From: Thermogutta terrifontis | GTDB taxonomy: Bacteria; Planctomycetota; Planctomycetia; Pirellulales; Thermoguttaceae | Assembly: GCF_002277955.1 (NCBI RefSeq) | Contig: NZ_CP018477.1 | Span: 2,749,206-2,813,205, forward strand | Reading direction: 5' to 3' | DNA: 64,000 bases | Part shown: positions 29,437 to 38,716 of the stretch, piece after piece | Layout: each line of letters begins with the position of its first letter | How positions within the stretch are numbered: position 1 is the first letter of the stretch | Position numbers and translations under genes: made by a program | The notes under the pieces: generated by a model | Told to the model about the DNA's origin: nothing | The model's input: only the letters and a program-made list of their open reading frames with translations | Database searches by the model: none

Positions 29437-29790
29437 TCATTCGGACGCCGTCGTCTCCACAGCCGTTTCCTTCGTTAGTCGATCGCCAGGAGAATTATAA
29501 TAAAGAGCTCGCGCCCACCTCGTCTTGGCCTCAATGTCCTGTGCGATCGTCTCCCGACGATTCATGCGCTGCTCCGTCAGCGTCCTCGGCACTGCTGTGT
29601 GAGGGGCTTCATTCAACGCCATACCCTCGGGGCTAGCCCGAAATCCGGTTTGACATCCGAGCACAGTCAGCACAAACACTAGCAAAAGGGCAAAGTTTAC
29701 CCTCGTACAGTGTCGGCACCCTGAAGCCATTGTGGACTGAAGTCGATTCATTATCCCGGTTACCCAAGCGCGGTGTCCCAGTTCATTCAT
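29437..29790 (-). CDS. Small putative lipoprotein after the secretin
   Basis: The product (117 residues from 29790) has a hydrophobic stretch FALLLVFVLTVLGC whose end is a lipobox, so the mature form would start at a lipid-modified Cys near residue 46. The mature part of about 70 residues is helical and charged. Its ATG overlaps the secretin stop as ATGA, indicating translational coupling. Its position resembles a pilotin or a secretin accessory lipoprotein, but the sequence does not match a pilotin family I know. A shorter start at ATG codon 14 or 21 is possible and would give a more typical leader length. Confidence 0.7.
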   Translation of the reverse strand: MNELGHRAWVTGIMNRLQSTMASGCRHCTRVNFALLLVFVLTVLGCQTGFRASPEGMALNEAPHTAVPRTLTEQRMNRRETIAQDIEAKTRWARALYYNSPGDRLTKETAVETTASE

Positions 29791-31994
29791 CTTGCGCGAG
29801 AGTCTACCGCCGGCGAGCGCGTCCCACTATTTCCCGTCGTGAGCTGATCTCGCAGGGCTATCGCCTCGACATTATTGGGGTCGAACCGCACTGCCAGTTC
29901 CGCCAGCTTGCGAGCCCTGACATAGTCCCCTTGAGCACAGGCGACCCGGGCCTGTTCAACCCATCTCCGCGAGGCGGCGTGATTTCCGAAAGGATTCATG
30001 TTGTCTCCTACCACGCGTTGCCGCCGTCGCCATAGATCACTCGCACTTTGTCCTTCCGAGTTGACCTCATAGTCACCGACGATATGAGGAGTTATAAGTA
30101 CAATGATTTCCTGCTTGGTGGTCGTTTCTACCCTGTTTCGAAATGCCGCCCCAATTAAAGGAAGATTACCCAAAAAAGGAATCTGAGAAGACGTGGTCTG
30201 GAGGTCTTCCCTCATAAGTCCCCCGATGATTACTGTTGCTCCGTCGGGAACGAGAATATTCGTGGTCACCTGTGTGGTATCCTTGTTGGGTACCGTGAAG
30301 TTATTGGTAATCTGAACTGCCCCAGTGGATACCTCCGGGTGGACCTCCATCCGTATCAGTCCGTCGTTGGAGATAAACGGCCTAATGACAAGTTGCGCCC
30401 CCACTTTTAGAAAGTCTACTGTCTGGGAGGCCGACGTCTCTGTAATCGTTGTACTCACATACCCGAGCTCTTTACCAATGAGTATTTCTGCTCTATGTTT
30501 GTTGAGAACGAGGAGACGCGGTGTGGCAATAACGTTCGTGTCGCCAAGCGATTCCAATGCATTAATAAACGCTCCAAGGCTCGCGTCCAAATAGGCGAAC
30601 TTCAGACCACTATTGTCGAATTTAACGTCCGACAGGTTTTCCGGCAGAAATCCCCATCCAAATTTGATGTATCCTTTGTTTCGGAGAAGTTCGAAGCTGA
30701 TTCCGAACTGTTCCTTGTCATCAAGATTTACACTCAGAATCATCGCCTCAATGGCCACCTGTCTCGGGCGAACGTCCACCTCGGCTACAATTCGGTCGAT
30801 CTCTTGAAGAACTTTTTCATAATCGCGCACAATCACAACGTCTGACCCCGCGTAACCATCTCCACCGGCATCCGCCGGATTAGGCGCAATGCCCTTCTCC
30901 GCAGCACTGGACACCGTGACAAGACCGACATCTGCAGTGACCAAGGGTTTAATCAGCGACTCCAGCTCCTTGGCTGAAACGTAGTTCGGTCTGTAAATCC
31001 GCGTTGAGATTTGGTCATTTAATTGTTCAAGGAGTTTTATTTCTTGCGACGTTCCCACGTAAATGACTTTGTTATCCTCGTACCACACATATCCTGCCGC
31101 TTTGAGTACCGCCAAAAGCGCCTCACGGGGCGTTAGGTCATTCAAAGAAAGACTGAGTTTTCCCTGGACACTGTTGGAAAGGAGGACGTTTATCCCAGCT
31201 TCTTTAGCCAGAGTGTGAATCGCATCACGAATATCCGCATCGCGTAGCTCGATCTGTGTTTTATCGCTACTGTCAAAATGGTTTTCGCCGTTCCCGGCCG
31301 GCGAAGCCTCAAGAATCGGCGGAGGCGGGGCAATTACCTCCAGATTGCCTGGTGCCCCCGGATGCGGCGTACGCCCTTGATCCGTGACAATAACATCGGG
31401 GGAACGCAGCGAACTCTGGCTATCCTCATTTACTTTCCTGATTTCCGGCGGGGCCACCAATTGCGACTCAGGGTAATCCTTCGGTTCAAACACAACCTGA
31501 CGTACTGCTGCATTAACCCGATCTGGTTGATTTTCGATTTCGGGTGCCGACCATGAAACGAGAACTACGTTCTCCTGTGAGGCTGGGGTTGCCGAGGCGT
31601 CGTTTGGTGTTTCTTCTTTCACCGACGCCGTGTTATTTCTCGGAACCTCGGCATTCGAATTCTCGGAAGACAGAGGTAGTCCATTTCGCTCAGTAGCCGT
31701 GGGCGATTCTGAAGAATCGCTGTTAGCGATCCGTCTCGGCAAGTTTGATCTATCGAACGACGGTTTGGTGGAACCGACGCTATGGTCGACCGCGCTTAGC
31801 GTGTTTCCCTCATGAAATGGCCGTGACTTCTCTTCGTTTGAATTTTGAGCTAGTGGGCCAGCGGGGCTCTTGAGGTTAACTGGCGAGCGAAATGCCGAGT
31901 GGCTGGACCTTACATGCGAGACCAACAAGGCCGCTAACCATACAGCAAGCGCGCAGACAGTTAATACTTCCAGAATGCGGCGAACGATTTTCAT
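29787..31994 (-). CDS. gspD: Secretin (GspD/PilQ family outer-membrane channel)
   Basis: The 735-residue protein has an N-terminal hydrophobic segment (about 8-28) and a long Ser/Pro/Glu-rich linker to about 230. An STN/N0-like domain follows (TQIELRDADIRDAIHTLAKE), then an N1-type secretin domain with a poorly conserved loop and the secretin core with VPDGATVIIGGLMREDL and PFLGNLPLIGAAF. The C-terminus adds a TPR-like tail (RRWVEQARVACAQGDYVRA, then a second helix). It forms the outer-membrane gate of the cluster. The following small lipoprotein gene overlaps its stop. Confidence 0.93.
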   Translation of the reverse strand: MKIVRRILEVLTVCALAVWLAALLVSHVRSSHSAFRSPVNLKSPAGPLAQNSNEEKSRPFHEGNTLSAVDHSVGSTKPSFDRSNLPRRIANSDSSESPTATERNGLPLSSENSNAEVPRNNTASVKEETPNDASATPASQENVVLVSWSAPEIENQPDRVNAAVRQVVFEPKDYPESQLVAPPEIRKVNEDSQSSLRSPDVIVTDQGRTPHPGAPGNLEVIAPPPPILEASPAGNGENHFDSSDKTQIELRDADIRDAIHTLAKEAGINVLLSNSVQGKLSLSLNDLTPREALLAVLKAAGYVWYEDNKVIYVGTSQEIKLLEQLNDQISTRIYRPNYVSAKELESLIKPLVTADVGLVTVSSAAEKGIAPNPADAGGDGYAGSDVVIVRDYEKVLQEIDRIVAEVDVRPRQVAIEAMILSVNLDDKEQFGISFELLRNKGYIKFGWGFLPENLSDVKFDNSGLKFAYLDASLGAFINALESLGDTNVIATPRLLVLNKHRAEILIGKELGYVSTTITETSASQTVDFLKVGAQLVIRPFISNDGLIRMEVHPEVSTGAVQITNNFTVPNKDTTQVTTNILVPDGATVIIGGLMREDLQTTSSQIPFLGNLPLIGAAFRNRVETTTKQEIIVLITPHIVGDYEVNSEGQSASDLWRRRQRVVGDNMNPFGNHAASRRWVEQARVACAQGDYVRARKLAELAVRFDPNNVEAIALRDQLTTGNSGTRSPAVDSRAR

Positions 31995-32107
31995 GAATCA
32001 TCCATGATCCTAAGAACTGCAGAAGAAGTTTCTCCTCCCTGCTTTCGCTCCCCTGCTGCATGTACTGTGATCGTATTCCCCGGTTAATTCGCCGTGTCTT
32101 ACGACTT

Positions 32108-32746
32108 TCAACGATTCGTCGTTATTCCCAAATCCCTGATGTTATATTCGAAGATTGTATCATTGACTTTGAATACAACTTTATTCTCATGGACACGCAC
32201 AACCTGCAGACGGCATTCGACGCTTCCCTGACGAAGCGCCAATTCGCTGCCTTCCTCCAAACATTTCCCATCGAGAACTACCCACCGGCGTCTTGGAGTG
32301 ATGATGACCCCTGTGCAGCGAATCATCGACCGGGCCACCGCGCCCATGTCCTGTGCAGCCTCCCTAGCGCTGTTCTGTGCGCCGCCATCTCCCGTTGCGA
32401 CGGCAGCGAGAGGGTCCCGAAAGTCGTCAGCAATCGCAAGTTCCCCCCGATGTGCATCATGCCATCGTGCGATTTCCTTCCATTTTTCTTTAACGCCCAG
32501 CGAAGAATCAGACTCGCCATTTTTTCCAGATTGGCCCATTTCACTTGCGATCGAGGCTGGGAGCAGCACCATTGTGGCGGAAGCCGCTAAGGTCTTGCCG
32601 TCCTCCCTGGGGGACTGACGACGGGCCATTTTAGGGCCCCACAGAATGAGCGCCACCAGGCATAAGACGCCAAGCAGCACCGCCTTAGCGGGATGCTTTT
32701 TGATCTCCTTTTTTATCCGTTTTACCCAACCTCCCATTATTTGCAT
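32108..32746 (-). CDS. PilP/GspC-like membrane-anchored protein
   Basis: The 212-residue protein has a short Lys/Arg-rich cytosolic end, one membrane helix (VLLGVLCLVALILWG, about 23-38), a disordered middle and a C-terminal domain from about residue 140 (GVIITPRRRWVVLDGKCLEEG) ending in FEYNIRDLGI. The order and the last domain resemble GspC/PilP homology regions, which link the inner-membrane platform to the secretin. Its location between pilO and the secretin fits that job. The similarity is by pattern only. Confidence 0.6.
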   Translation of the reverse strand: MQIMGGWVKRIKKEIKKHPAKAVLLGVLCLVALILWGPKMARRQSPREDGKTLAASATMVLLPASIASEMGQSGKNGESDSSLGVKEKWKEIARWHDAHRGELAIADDFRDPLAAVATGDGGAQNSAREAAQDMGAVARSMIRCTGVIITPRRRWVVLDGKCLEEGSELALRQGSVECRLQVVRVHENKVVFKVNDTIFEYNIRDLGITTNR

Positions 32747-32820
32747 CCTCTAACTTACCCGGAGCGCGCTCGGCTGCCGGTCATTCATATCGGACACATG
32801 ACCCATTTTCCCTAAAACAT

Positions 32821-33360
32821 TTAACCGGATTTTTCGGAATACACGCTAAACTCTAAAACGCAGCGGACCTCGTCACCTTCTTCACCTAATTTTGCCAGCT
32901 CACAGTGGTGCACAACGATCGGATAACCCTTCTGGGAAAACTCACCCAGCCAGGCCAGAATGCCAGTCGAGCGGCCAACCACCTCGAATCGCATGTCACA
33001 CCACTGGAGCCACCCGAGGGATTTCCATTCTTTCGGAGAGTACTTCACCAACCTAAGGTGGTGACGCTGCAGAGATTCTCCCAAAAAAGACACCAGTTCG
33101 GGAACATCCGCCGGCCGGACCTGGCCTGAGTCCCATTCTTTCAGAAAACTTTCCACCTCCGCTAGCGATCGTTCACTCACGTTTCCCGGCGATTGAACAA
33201 CGGACAACTCCTGCGCTCGAAGCTGCAGTCTCTGTATCTCCGTCCTGACATTTTGTGTGGTTCTACCTAAAAAAAACAAAGAGAGCATCAATCCGACACC
33301 CAGCAGGATGACGGACCCGGGGAGTATTAACTCTCGGGAGGTCAGGTCCAGTTTCATCAT
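32821..33360 (-). CDS. pilO: PilO-like inner-membrane assembly protein
   Basis: The 179-residue protein has one N-terminal membrane helix (about 13-32), a heptad-rich coiled coil (about 35-75) and a C-terminal ferredoxin-like domain. It matches PilO/GspM in length and layout. PilO forms a heterodimer with PilN in the periplasm and aligns the platform with the secretin. It is placed directly after the pilN-like gene with a 44-base gap. Confidence 0.75.
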   Translation of the reverse strand: MMKLDLTSRELILPGSVILLGVGLMLSLFFLGRTTQNVRTEIQRLQLRAQELSVVQSPGNVSERSLAEVESFLKEWDSGQVRPADVPELVSFLGESLQRHHLRLVKYSPKEWKSLGWLQWCDMRFEVVGRSTGILAWLGEFSQKGYPIVVHHCELAKLGEEGDEVRCVLEFSVYSEKSG

Positions 33361-33404
33361 CGACTCACCACCAGCACTATGTGCGTCGGGAGTGCCGTCA
33401 GCCT

Positions 33405-34133
33405 TTATGGCCTGTGAGCTTGGATTTCTTTTATCTCCCGGCGATCAGAAAGACGGTATACAGGATAGGGAAGTCGGCATTCACAACTAAACTGTATTAT
33501 TCGTTTATTGCTTTGACCATTTACTTCATCAATGGTCTGAAGATCTATTGCCTCAAAAATCCCGATACCTCGCAGGTTTTCCATGAATCTTTGCACGTTT
33601 TGAACAACAGCAGTTTGACCGGTGATTGTGACGCGATACACAGCATTCTCGAGTCTATCCAACGATTCTCGAAGTTGACGCTCAAACCGCTCAGGGGTTT
33701 GATTATTTTCCTCGACCGGCGTGGCGTTGAGTAACAGACTTTTCTGTTGAGGCTGTTCGAGCTGGATCTGAATTCGTTCCAGTCGATCGTCAGCGGGCAC
33801 GGCACGGAATATACGATAGATGAGCCAACTGACAGGCACCGCACCTCTTATCACGGATACGTCGTTGGCTTTTGCCAAGGCCTTGACGAGTCGGTCCTTC
33901 ACTTCCTGTTCCTCTTGACAGGCCTTTTCCAACACGGGTAACCCGACACGGAGCGTTTCCCGGAGCCTCAACAACTCGGCCAGTTGCCAGGCCTGCCGAA
34001 CAACACCAATCGTCCCTGCAAGCAGAATGACTCCGATCCCGCACAGGCTGACCAGGACCCGGCGGCGTTTTTCCAGCAATGCCCGATAGGCTGCCGGAAG
34101 AAAATCGAGCTCAATCCTGCTGGCGACGGACAT
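33405..34133 (-). CDS. pilN: PilN-like inner-membrane assembly protein
   Basis: The 242-residue protein starts with a cytosolic stretch IELDFLPAAYRALLEKRRR that resembles the PilM-binding N-terminus of PilN, followed by one membrane helix (about 27-47), a coiled coil and a C-terminal domain. PilN joins the actin-like PilM to PilO. It is 5 bases after pilM, so they are tightly coupled. The order M-N-O matches type IV pilus operons. Confidence 0.8.
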   Translation of the reverse strand: MSVASRIELDFLPAAYRALLEKRRRVLVSLCGIGVILLAGTIGVVRQAWQLAELLRLRETLRVGLPVLEKACQEEQEVKDRLVKALAKANDVSVIRGAVPVSWLIYRIFRAVPADDRLERIQIQLEQPQQKSLLLNATPVEENNQTPERFERQLRESLDRLENAVYRVTITGQTAVVQNVQRFMENLRGIGIFEAIDLQTIDEVNGQSNKRIIQFSCECRLPYPVYRLSDRREIKEIQAHRP

Positions 34134-34138
34134 TGCGG

Positions 34139-35254
34139 CTACCTGACCTCATGGGAAACACGGGATGGTTCCTCTACGGTCACTTTGTCCAGCGATTCGC
34201 GTTGTGGCCTTCCTGAATGAAGCGCGAGCCCTAAAGCGATGTCCCACAGGGCCGACTCTGCAATTCGCGAGGCACACTTTATTGCACGGAAGCAGTCCAG
34301 AATTTCGACCGGAATCTCGAAAAATCGGCTTACCAGTTCCTGCAGTTCAGCAGTCGCCTCCCCACCCGAAAGCACAATTCTCTCCGGGGGTTCGCCGCGG
34401 AACGTCACATTGCAGTAGCGGAAGCAACGCGATAGCTCGTCCAGCCAGCGATTCCACACCGGCCGCAAAGTGTCGCGCACAGTGGTCACAACTTCCGGAT
34501 CGCGGTTTCCTGCTCGTCGGTCGCCGTAACTGCGACGAAGGGCTTTTGCCGAATCTTCCGGGATATGGAATTGTCGTGCGATCGTGAGGTCAAACTCTCT
34601 CCCTCCCAGAGGGAAGTACTTGGCAAAGAGAAGGCGTTCATTTCGCACGGTAACCACAAGGGTCGCACGACTGCCGATGTGAACAAACATCATTGTCTGA
34701 CTTTGATCGCTTTGGCGTCGGTACTGACGCCCCGCTGCCCGTGCCAGAGCCAACGGTTCCGCATCGATGGCCACGGGCACTAATTTTGCCTGTTCTGCGA
34801 TGCGCAGTTTACGGTCGATGGCACCGCGCTTGGCAACGATCAGCACCATCTCCTGCCGCTGTAACTCGCCCTGCTGAACGATACCCGCTGGGAGAAAGCG
34901 AACTTCTACGTCATCAAGTTCCTGATTGGCGCGACTTCGGGCTTCCTCCAGGACCACATCGGCGATGTTTTTGCCAGGCACTGGCGATACCCGAATGCTT
35001 TGAACGGTGATCTCGTCGAAACCCAGTGCCATAACGACCTGCCGACCCCGGAAACGGCCGCGCTTAAGCAAATCCTGAATACACTGCGCCAGGATGCTTT
35101 CCGCTGCCTGAAGATCATTGGGCAAATGCGGAACGTCAACTTCGGCAGCTTCCAGCACCTCACTACGTGTGCTGTTCAGTTGCACAGCTTTTACTGTATA
35201 AGTGCCGATGTCGAGGCCAATCGGACTCGCGCGATCCCACAATGTGTGAAACAT
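34139..35254 (-). CDS. pilM: PilM-like actin-fold assembly protein
   Basis: The 371-residue cytosolic protein has the actin/FtsA-type phosphate-binding start PIGLDIGTYTVKAVQL and later VLSGGEATAELQELV, which is the adenosine motif. PilM binds ATP and forms a ring below the inner membrane that connects PilN to the ATPase. AAAGGA precedes its ATG. It sits between gspH and pilN. Length is close to typical PilM (about 350-370). Confidence 0.88.
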   Translation of the reverse strand: MFHTLWDRASPIGLDIGTYTVKAVQLNSTRSEVLEAAEVDVPHLPNDLQAAESILAQCIQDLLKRGRFRGRQVVMALGFDEITVQSIRVSPVPGKNIADVVLEEARSRANQELDDVEVRFLPAGIVQQGELQRQEMVLIVAKRGAIDRKLRIAEQAKLVPVAIDAEPLALARAAGRQYRRQSDQSQTMMFVHIGSRATLVVTVRNERLLFAKYFPLGGREFDLTIARQFHIPEDSAKALRRSYGDRRAGNRDPEVVTTVRDTLRPVWNRWLDELSRCFRYCNVTFRGEPPERIVLSGGEATAELQELVSRFFEIPVEILDCFRAIKCASRIAESALWDIALGLALHSGRPQRESLDKVTVEEPSRVSHEVR

Positions 35255-35314
35255 TGCAGGTTATCCTTTCGCTCGGTTAACAACAACGATATTCATGACG
35301 CCTAGTCGTTTCGC

Positions 35315-35899
35315 TTACTTGCCTGAAATAAGTCCGCTCGGGGGAGGAATGGCGTCTGATGGCCCCCGCGTCACTTCTCCCGTTTTACCATCGACGATAA
35401 CGGTCACATACCGCGTGGATGCCTCTTTCCCCGTTTTTAGCCAAATAATGAATCCCAAGCCGCTTGTCGGCATTCCCTCGGGACCGAACTCGATTTTGCT
35501 TTCTGCCCGCATAACAGTCCCAAGTTCTGCTGCCGCGACTATCTCAACATCGCCCAGCGTGTCGCGAAATTTTGTCAGATCGATGATCCGTACAGTCGCA
35601 TCTGGTGACTCAGGCGTTATCAACTCTTGTGGAAGCGAATGAAGCACTGTGTTTGTGCCAGTATGTCGCAAGGCGAGTCTATTTGTAGACTTATCAACGG
35701 TAACAGTATAGTTGCTGTTATAGCTAACGGCCAAGCTCTTTGCTAATTCCAGTTCACTGGCTACAAAATTCGCCGCAGCTCGTAACTGCTCGTGCACAGT
35801 GGGTTGCGAACTTGGTAGCACGAGCCCCGCTACGATCGCCATGAGTAATATGACGATCATGAGTTCCAGAAGTGTTACTCCATACCGCCGATTCATCAC
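35315..35899 (-). CDS. gspH: GspH-like minor pseudopilin
   Basis: The 194-residue precursor has a short leader MMNRRYG with cleavage expected between G7 and V8, then VTLLELMIVILL with E12 at mature position 5. The remainder is a small globular domain with a long C-terminal beta region. Minor pseudopilins of this type cap the pseudopilus tip. It is separated by 60 bases from pilM and 38 from the coiled-coil gene. Confidence 0.82.
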   Translation of the reverse strand: MMNRRYGVTLLELMIVILLMAIVAGLVLPSSQPTVHEQLRAAANFVASELELAKSLAVSYNSNYTVTVDKSTNRLALRHTGTNTVLHSLPQELITPESPDATVRIIDLTKFRDTLGDVEIVAAAELGTVMRAESKIEFGPEGMPTSGLGFIIWLKTGKEASTRYVTVIVDGKTGEVTRGPSDAIPPPSGLISGK

Positions 35900-35937
35900 A
35901 ATGACTAAGTTAGCTTCTGATTATCATGTCTACTTTA

Positions 35938-36249
35938 CTACTGCGTTGACTGCGTTGACGTGCTTTGGGCATCCCCCGGGACTTTATGAAAAACGGCCAT
36001 CTTGCGCAACAAATCGTTCTGCTCCTTCAACAAAGAATTTTGTTGCGAGATCAACTCATTTTGACGCGTCAGCAACTCCCTGATTTTTCGCAACTCGGCG
36101 ATCATTTCCATTCGTTGTTCCACACTGTTGGCAAACGGTGGCGGGGCGGGTGCTGGATCCGCCACTGAGGCGATCTGAACAAAACCTAGCATAAAACCCA
36201 CTGCAGCGCTAACCAGAAGGATCATCGCTATTTTTGTTAAAGTTGACAT
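35938..36249 (-). CDS. Small membrane-anchored coiled-coil protein, unknown
   Basis: The 103-residue protein has one membrane segment (IAMILLVSAAVGFMLGFVQ, about 7-25), a Pro-rich bend, and a helical part with strong heptad character containing RQNELISQQNSLLKEQ. I do not recognise it. The ATG at 36249 follows GAGGAAA; an upstream start at 36273 would only add charged residues. Its place between gspH and the gspK-like gene suggests a structural accessory of the pseudopilus or platform. Confidence 0.65.
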   Translation of the reverse strand: MSTLTKIAMILLVSAAVGFMLGFVQIASVADPAPAPPPFANSVEQRMEMIAELRKIRELLTRQNELISQQNSLLKEQNDLLRKMAVFHKVPGDAQSTSTQSTQ

Positions 36250-36306
36250 ATGTGCTTTTTTCCTCCTGTCCAATACTGGCCAATCTCTCCTGTCTAAGCT
36301 CTCCTG

Positions 36307-37821
36307 TCAGTTTTCCAAAACGCGCACGATTTTCCATCGCAAGCCTGGGCTGCTTTCAATCGCTGTATAATCCTGGGGAGCTGGAGCATAGACCGTGTTT
36401 GCGGCATCCTTCCAATGGTACGCGATTGCCACCGTTCGGTCCGAAAACCGCACCTTTGGTGCCGGATCTAAACCAAATTGACGTAACCAGAGAGGAAAAT
36501 ATTTGTTATCGCCCGTCGCAAATGGCTTTTGCTTTTGAAAATCGGACAATTTTTTATCCCAGTCCACAGTATCCCAGGGGGTTCGCGGGTCGATCCGAAA
36601 TCTGGTTGCAAATACTTTTCCCGAAAACTTAATATCCGTTGTATCGGGCGCTTTTTTGATCTGAATTTCGCCGAACGCCCCGACCAGTCCCTCAATTTGC
36701 CGTCCCGTCCCTGGTTCGACTCGCAGGTTTTTACACACGAGGACCGGTAACTCTACTGCGTTTTTGTCGGCTGAAATAGATCGCATCTGGACAGCCCGAA
36801 GCGACACATTACTGCCCGATATGATGACATCACCGGTTACTATGACGCTTCCAGTCCATTGAACATTGTCCTGAATAGTGAGACTTCCCGAGCGGAAATA
36901 CAAACCGCACGGGTTCGTCACTGGATCGGGAGCCATGCTTACGTCTGCCAGAGTAGCCGGTAACTGAGGTACTGCGTAGAGAGGCCCTCCAGGGTACACA
37001 CGATACTGACTTAATGTGGTGGGAGATTGAAGGTCTCCTGCGGGATACTGGGGAAGAACCGGGATCACTGACACATTGAGCCACAATAGAGCGTTAAGAT
37101 CGTCCAAGGTCTGCAAGTAGGCTGGCCAGCGAACTGTTCCTGTAAATGGCCGATAGTCAGGATAGCCGGCCTGCTTCATTGCGTACAGATCTGACAGGTA
37201 CTGGTACCTGGGATTGCTGGTCGGATAGTCTGGCGCAACGCGCACTGCAGACTGAAAACGCACCGGACCTTCAACCTGGCAAGGTATGTTAAATCGATTG
37301 GTATCGGAGCCGGTTTGATAAATCGTATATTTCTGGATGGTGTCCCAATCCAACGGCTCGGGAGAAAGTGCCCGCGGCTCCAGTTCGACAATCCACGTCT
37401 TCTCGCACACAGATGGATACTCACTTTCCCCCGGAAGCCAGGCACTGCCTTTGGCTTTGAGGGTCACCCGGAGCGGGTAGCGATCGAAATCGGGATCTCC
37501 AGCTTCGAGAGTCGCATCACCGGCCACATACACGACCTCGAAGGCCTCGTTCGGAGCACACGATCCTGCCAGCACCGTACCCACACCGGGCCAACCTGGG
37601 GAAAACATCTTGGCGAAAGCGATTGATAGTCCAGACTCAGCCGCTGCTTCCGCCTTCTCCCTCAGCTGCCCGTTGCGGACAATTCGATAATGGATACTCA
37701 TCACACAAAGGGCACTGTATCCCAGGGCCAGAGCGCTGATAACGGTCAACAGGACAACAAGAAGAATAAATCCTTCTCTTTGTGAATGGTCACAGTTCGA
37801 ATAGTGATTAACCATCATCAT
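36307..37821 (-). CDS. gspK: GspK/PilX-like large minor pseudopilin
   Basis: The 504-residue protein has a type III signal-like start (SQREG then FILLVVLLTVISALALGYS) with cleavage after G17. Position 5 of the mature helix is Val, not Glu, as is normal for GspK-type tip proteins. The large globular part contains repeated beta-rich segments such as SGSLTIQDNVQWTGSVIV, reminiscent of surface carbohydrate or adhesin folds. It may be the tip of the pseudopilus. Its size is larger than the usual 300-350 residues. It is 10 bases from the gspJ-like gene. Confidence 0.72.
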   Translation of the reverse strand: MMMVNHYSNCDHSQREGFILLVVLLTVISALALGYSALCVMSIHYRIVRNGQLREKAEAAAESGLSIAFAKMFSPGWPGVGTVLAGSCAPNEAFEVVYVAGDATLEAGDPDFDRYPLRVTLKAKGSAWLPGESEYPSVCEKTWIVELEPRALSPEPLDWDTIQKYTIYQTGSDTNRFNIPCQVEGPVRFQSAVRVAPDYPTSNPRYQYLSDLYAMKQAGYPDYRPFTGTVRWPAYLQTLDDLNALLWLNVSVIPVLPQYPAGDLQSPTTLSQYRVYPGGPLYAVPQLPATLADVSMAPDPVTNPCGLYFRSGSLTIQDNVQWTGSVIVTGDVIISGSNVSLRAVQMRSISADKNAVELPVLVCKNLRVEPGTGRQIEGLVGAFGEIQIKKAPDTTDIKFSGKVFATRFRIDPRTPWDTVDWDKKLSDFQKQKPFATGDNKYFPLWLRQFGLDPAPKVRFSDRTVAIAYHWKDAANTVYAPAPQDYTAIESSPGLRWKIVRVLEN

Positions 37822-37830
37822 TTCGACTTC

Positions 37831-38673
37831 TCACTGGATAACTCTAGCGTCTTTGCGCAGAGAGTAGTAGAAGGCAAGCGATCCTATAAAAGTCCGACAA
37901 TATGGTGCCTCAAACTCAGTAGTACTCGGCGACGGTGCGAGTTGAATCTCCACGCGGATCCTCACCCTCCGTTGTCCTCTATCGGGTGCAAATAGACCCT
38001 GCGGCCAGGAAAGACCTTTCCAACTGAGTGAGCTGCTTTTCCACTCCTCCATAGAAGGAGCCATTTCTAGGTAAAATCGAATAGCTCCCAATTTTTCAGA
38101 TCCAAAGCTGAAGTATCGTAACCTGTTGGTTAGAAGAATACTCGGCAACGCGGAATTGGTGCGAATCTGTGCCACGAGGGAACGCCATCCTGTAACGTCT
38201 TCCAGGGCTGGCGCCACTGCCTGGGAATCTGGTAGTGTGTATTCCCGCAATTCATTGGCAGCCTGCCCTGCTGGCATAAAGAATACCAACTCCTTCAGTC
38301 GCGGTCGGCCGACCGGATCGATGGGCTTCCCGTCAATTGGCGTCCAAACCACGAGCGTTTCTGGAAAGGTAAAACCCTCCGCAGTGCGGGAAACTACAAT
38401 CGCGCCAGGAAATTGTTCATTTGCATAACAACGACGAATCGCGCGATCGATCCTCCGCGTAACGGTTTTCCAAACCTGGACGTCCTCAATCGCTGTGTTT
38501 GCGGTCTGAAATGTGTCCTCCGCCACCTTGGCCAGCGTTACCACCCCCGCAATGAGTACGCCGGTGATCGCCATAGCGAGGAGCATTTCGACCAGGGTGA
38601 GGGCGTTACGGCGGTGTTCAGTCAGAATACTCTTGAAACATATTACGAAAAACAAACGTTTAATCATAATCAT
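37831..38673 (-). CDS. gspJ: GspJ-like minor pseudopilin
   Basis: The product (280 residues from 38673) has the prepilin helix LTLVEMLLAMAITGVLIAG with Glu at mature position 5. The residue before the predicted cleavage is Ala24 (HRRNA then LTLVE), not Gly, which prepilin peptidases normally require. The leader is long (about 24 residues) and partly hydrophobic. The ATG at 38673 fits the 43-base gap after gspI; an upstream start at 38745 would overlap gspI. It forms part of the minor pseudopilin tip. Confidence 0.75.
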   Translation of the reverse strand: MIMIKRLFFVICFKSILTEHRRNALTLVEMLLAMAITGVLIAGVVTLAKVAEDTFQTANTAIEDVQVWKTVTRRIDRAIRRCYANEQFPGAIVVSRTAEGFTFPETLVVWTPIDGKPIDPVGRPRLKELVFFMPAGQAANELREYTLPDSQAVAPALEDVTGWRSLVAQIRTNSALPSILLTNRLRYFSFGSEKLGAIRFYLEMAPSMEEWKSSSLSWKGLSWPQGLFAPDRGQRRVRIRVEIQLAPSPSTTEFEAPYCRTFIGSLAFYYSLRKDARVIQ

Positions 38674-38716
38674 GGAAGGACATACAAAAGGATGTGAAAT
38701 ACGAGAATAACTTAGT

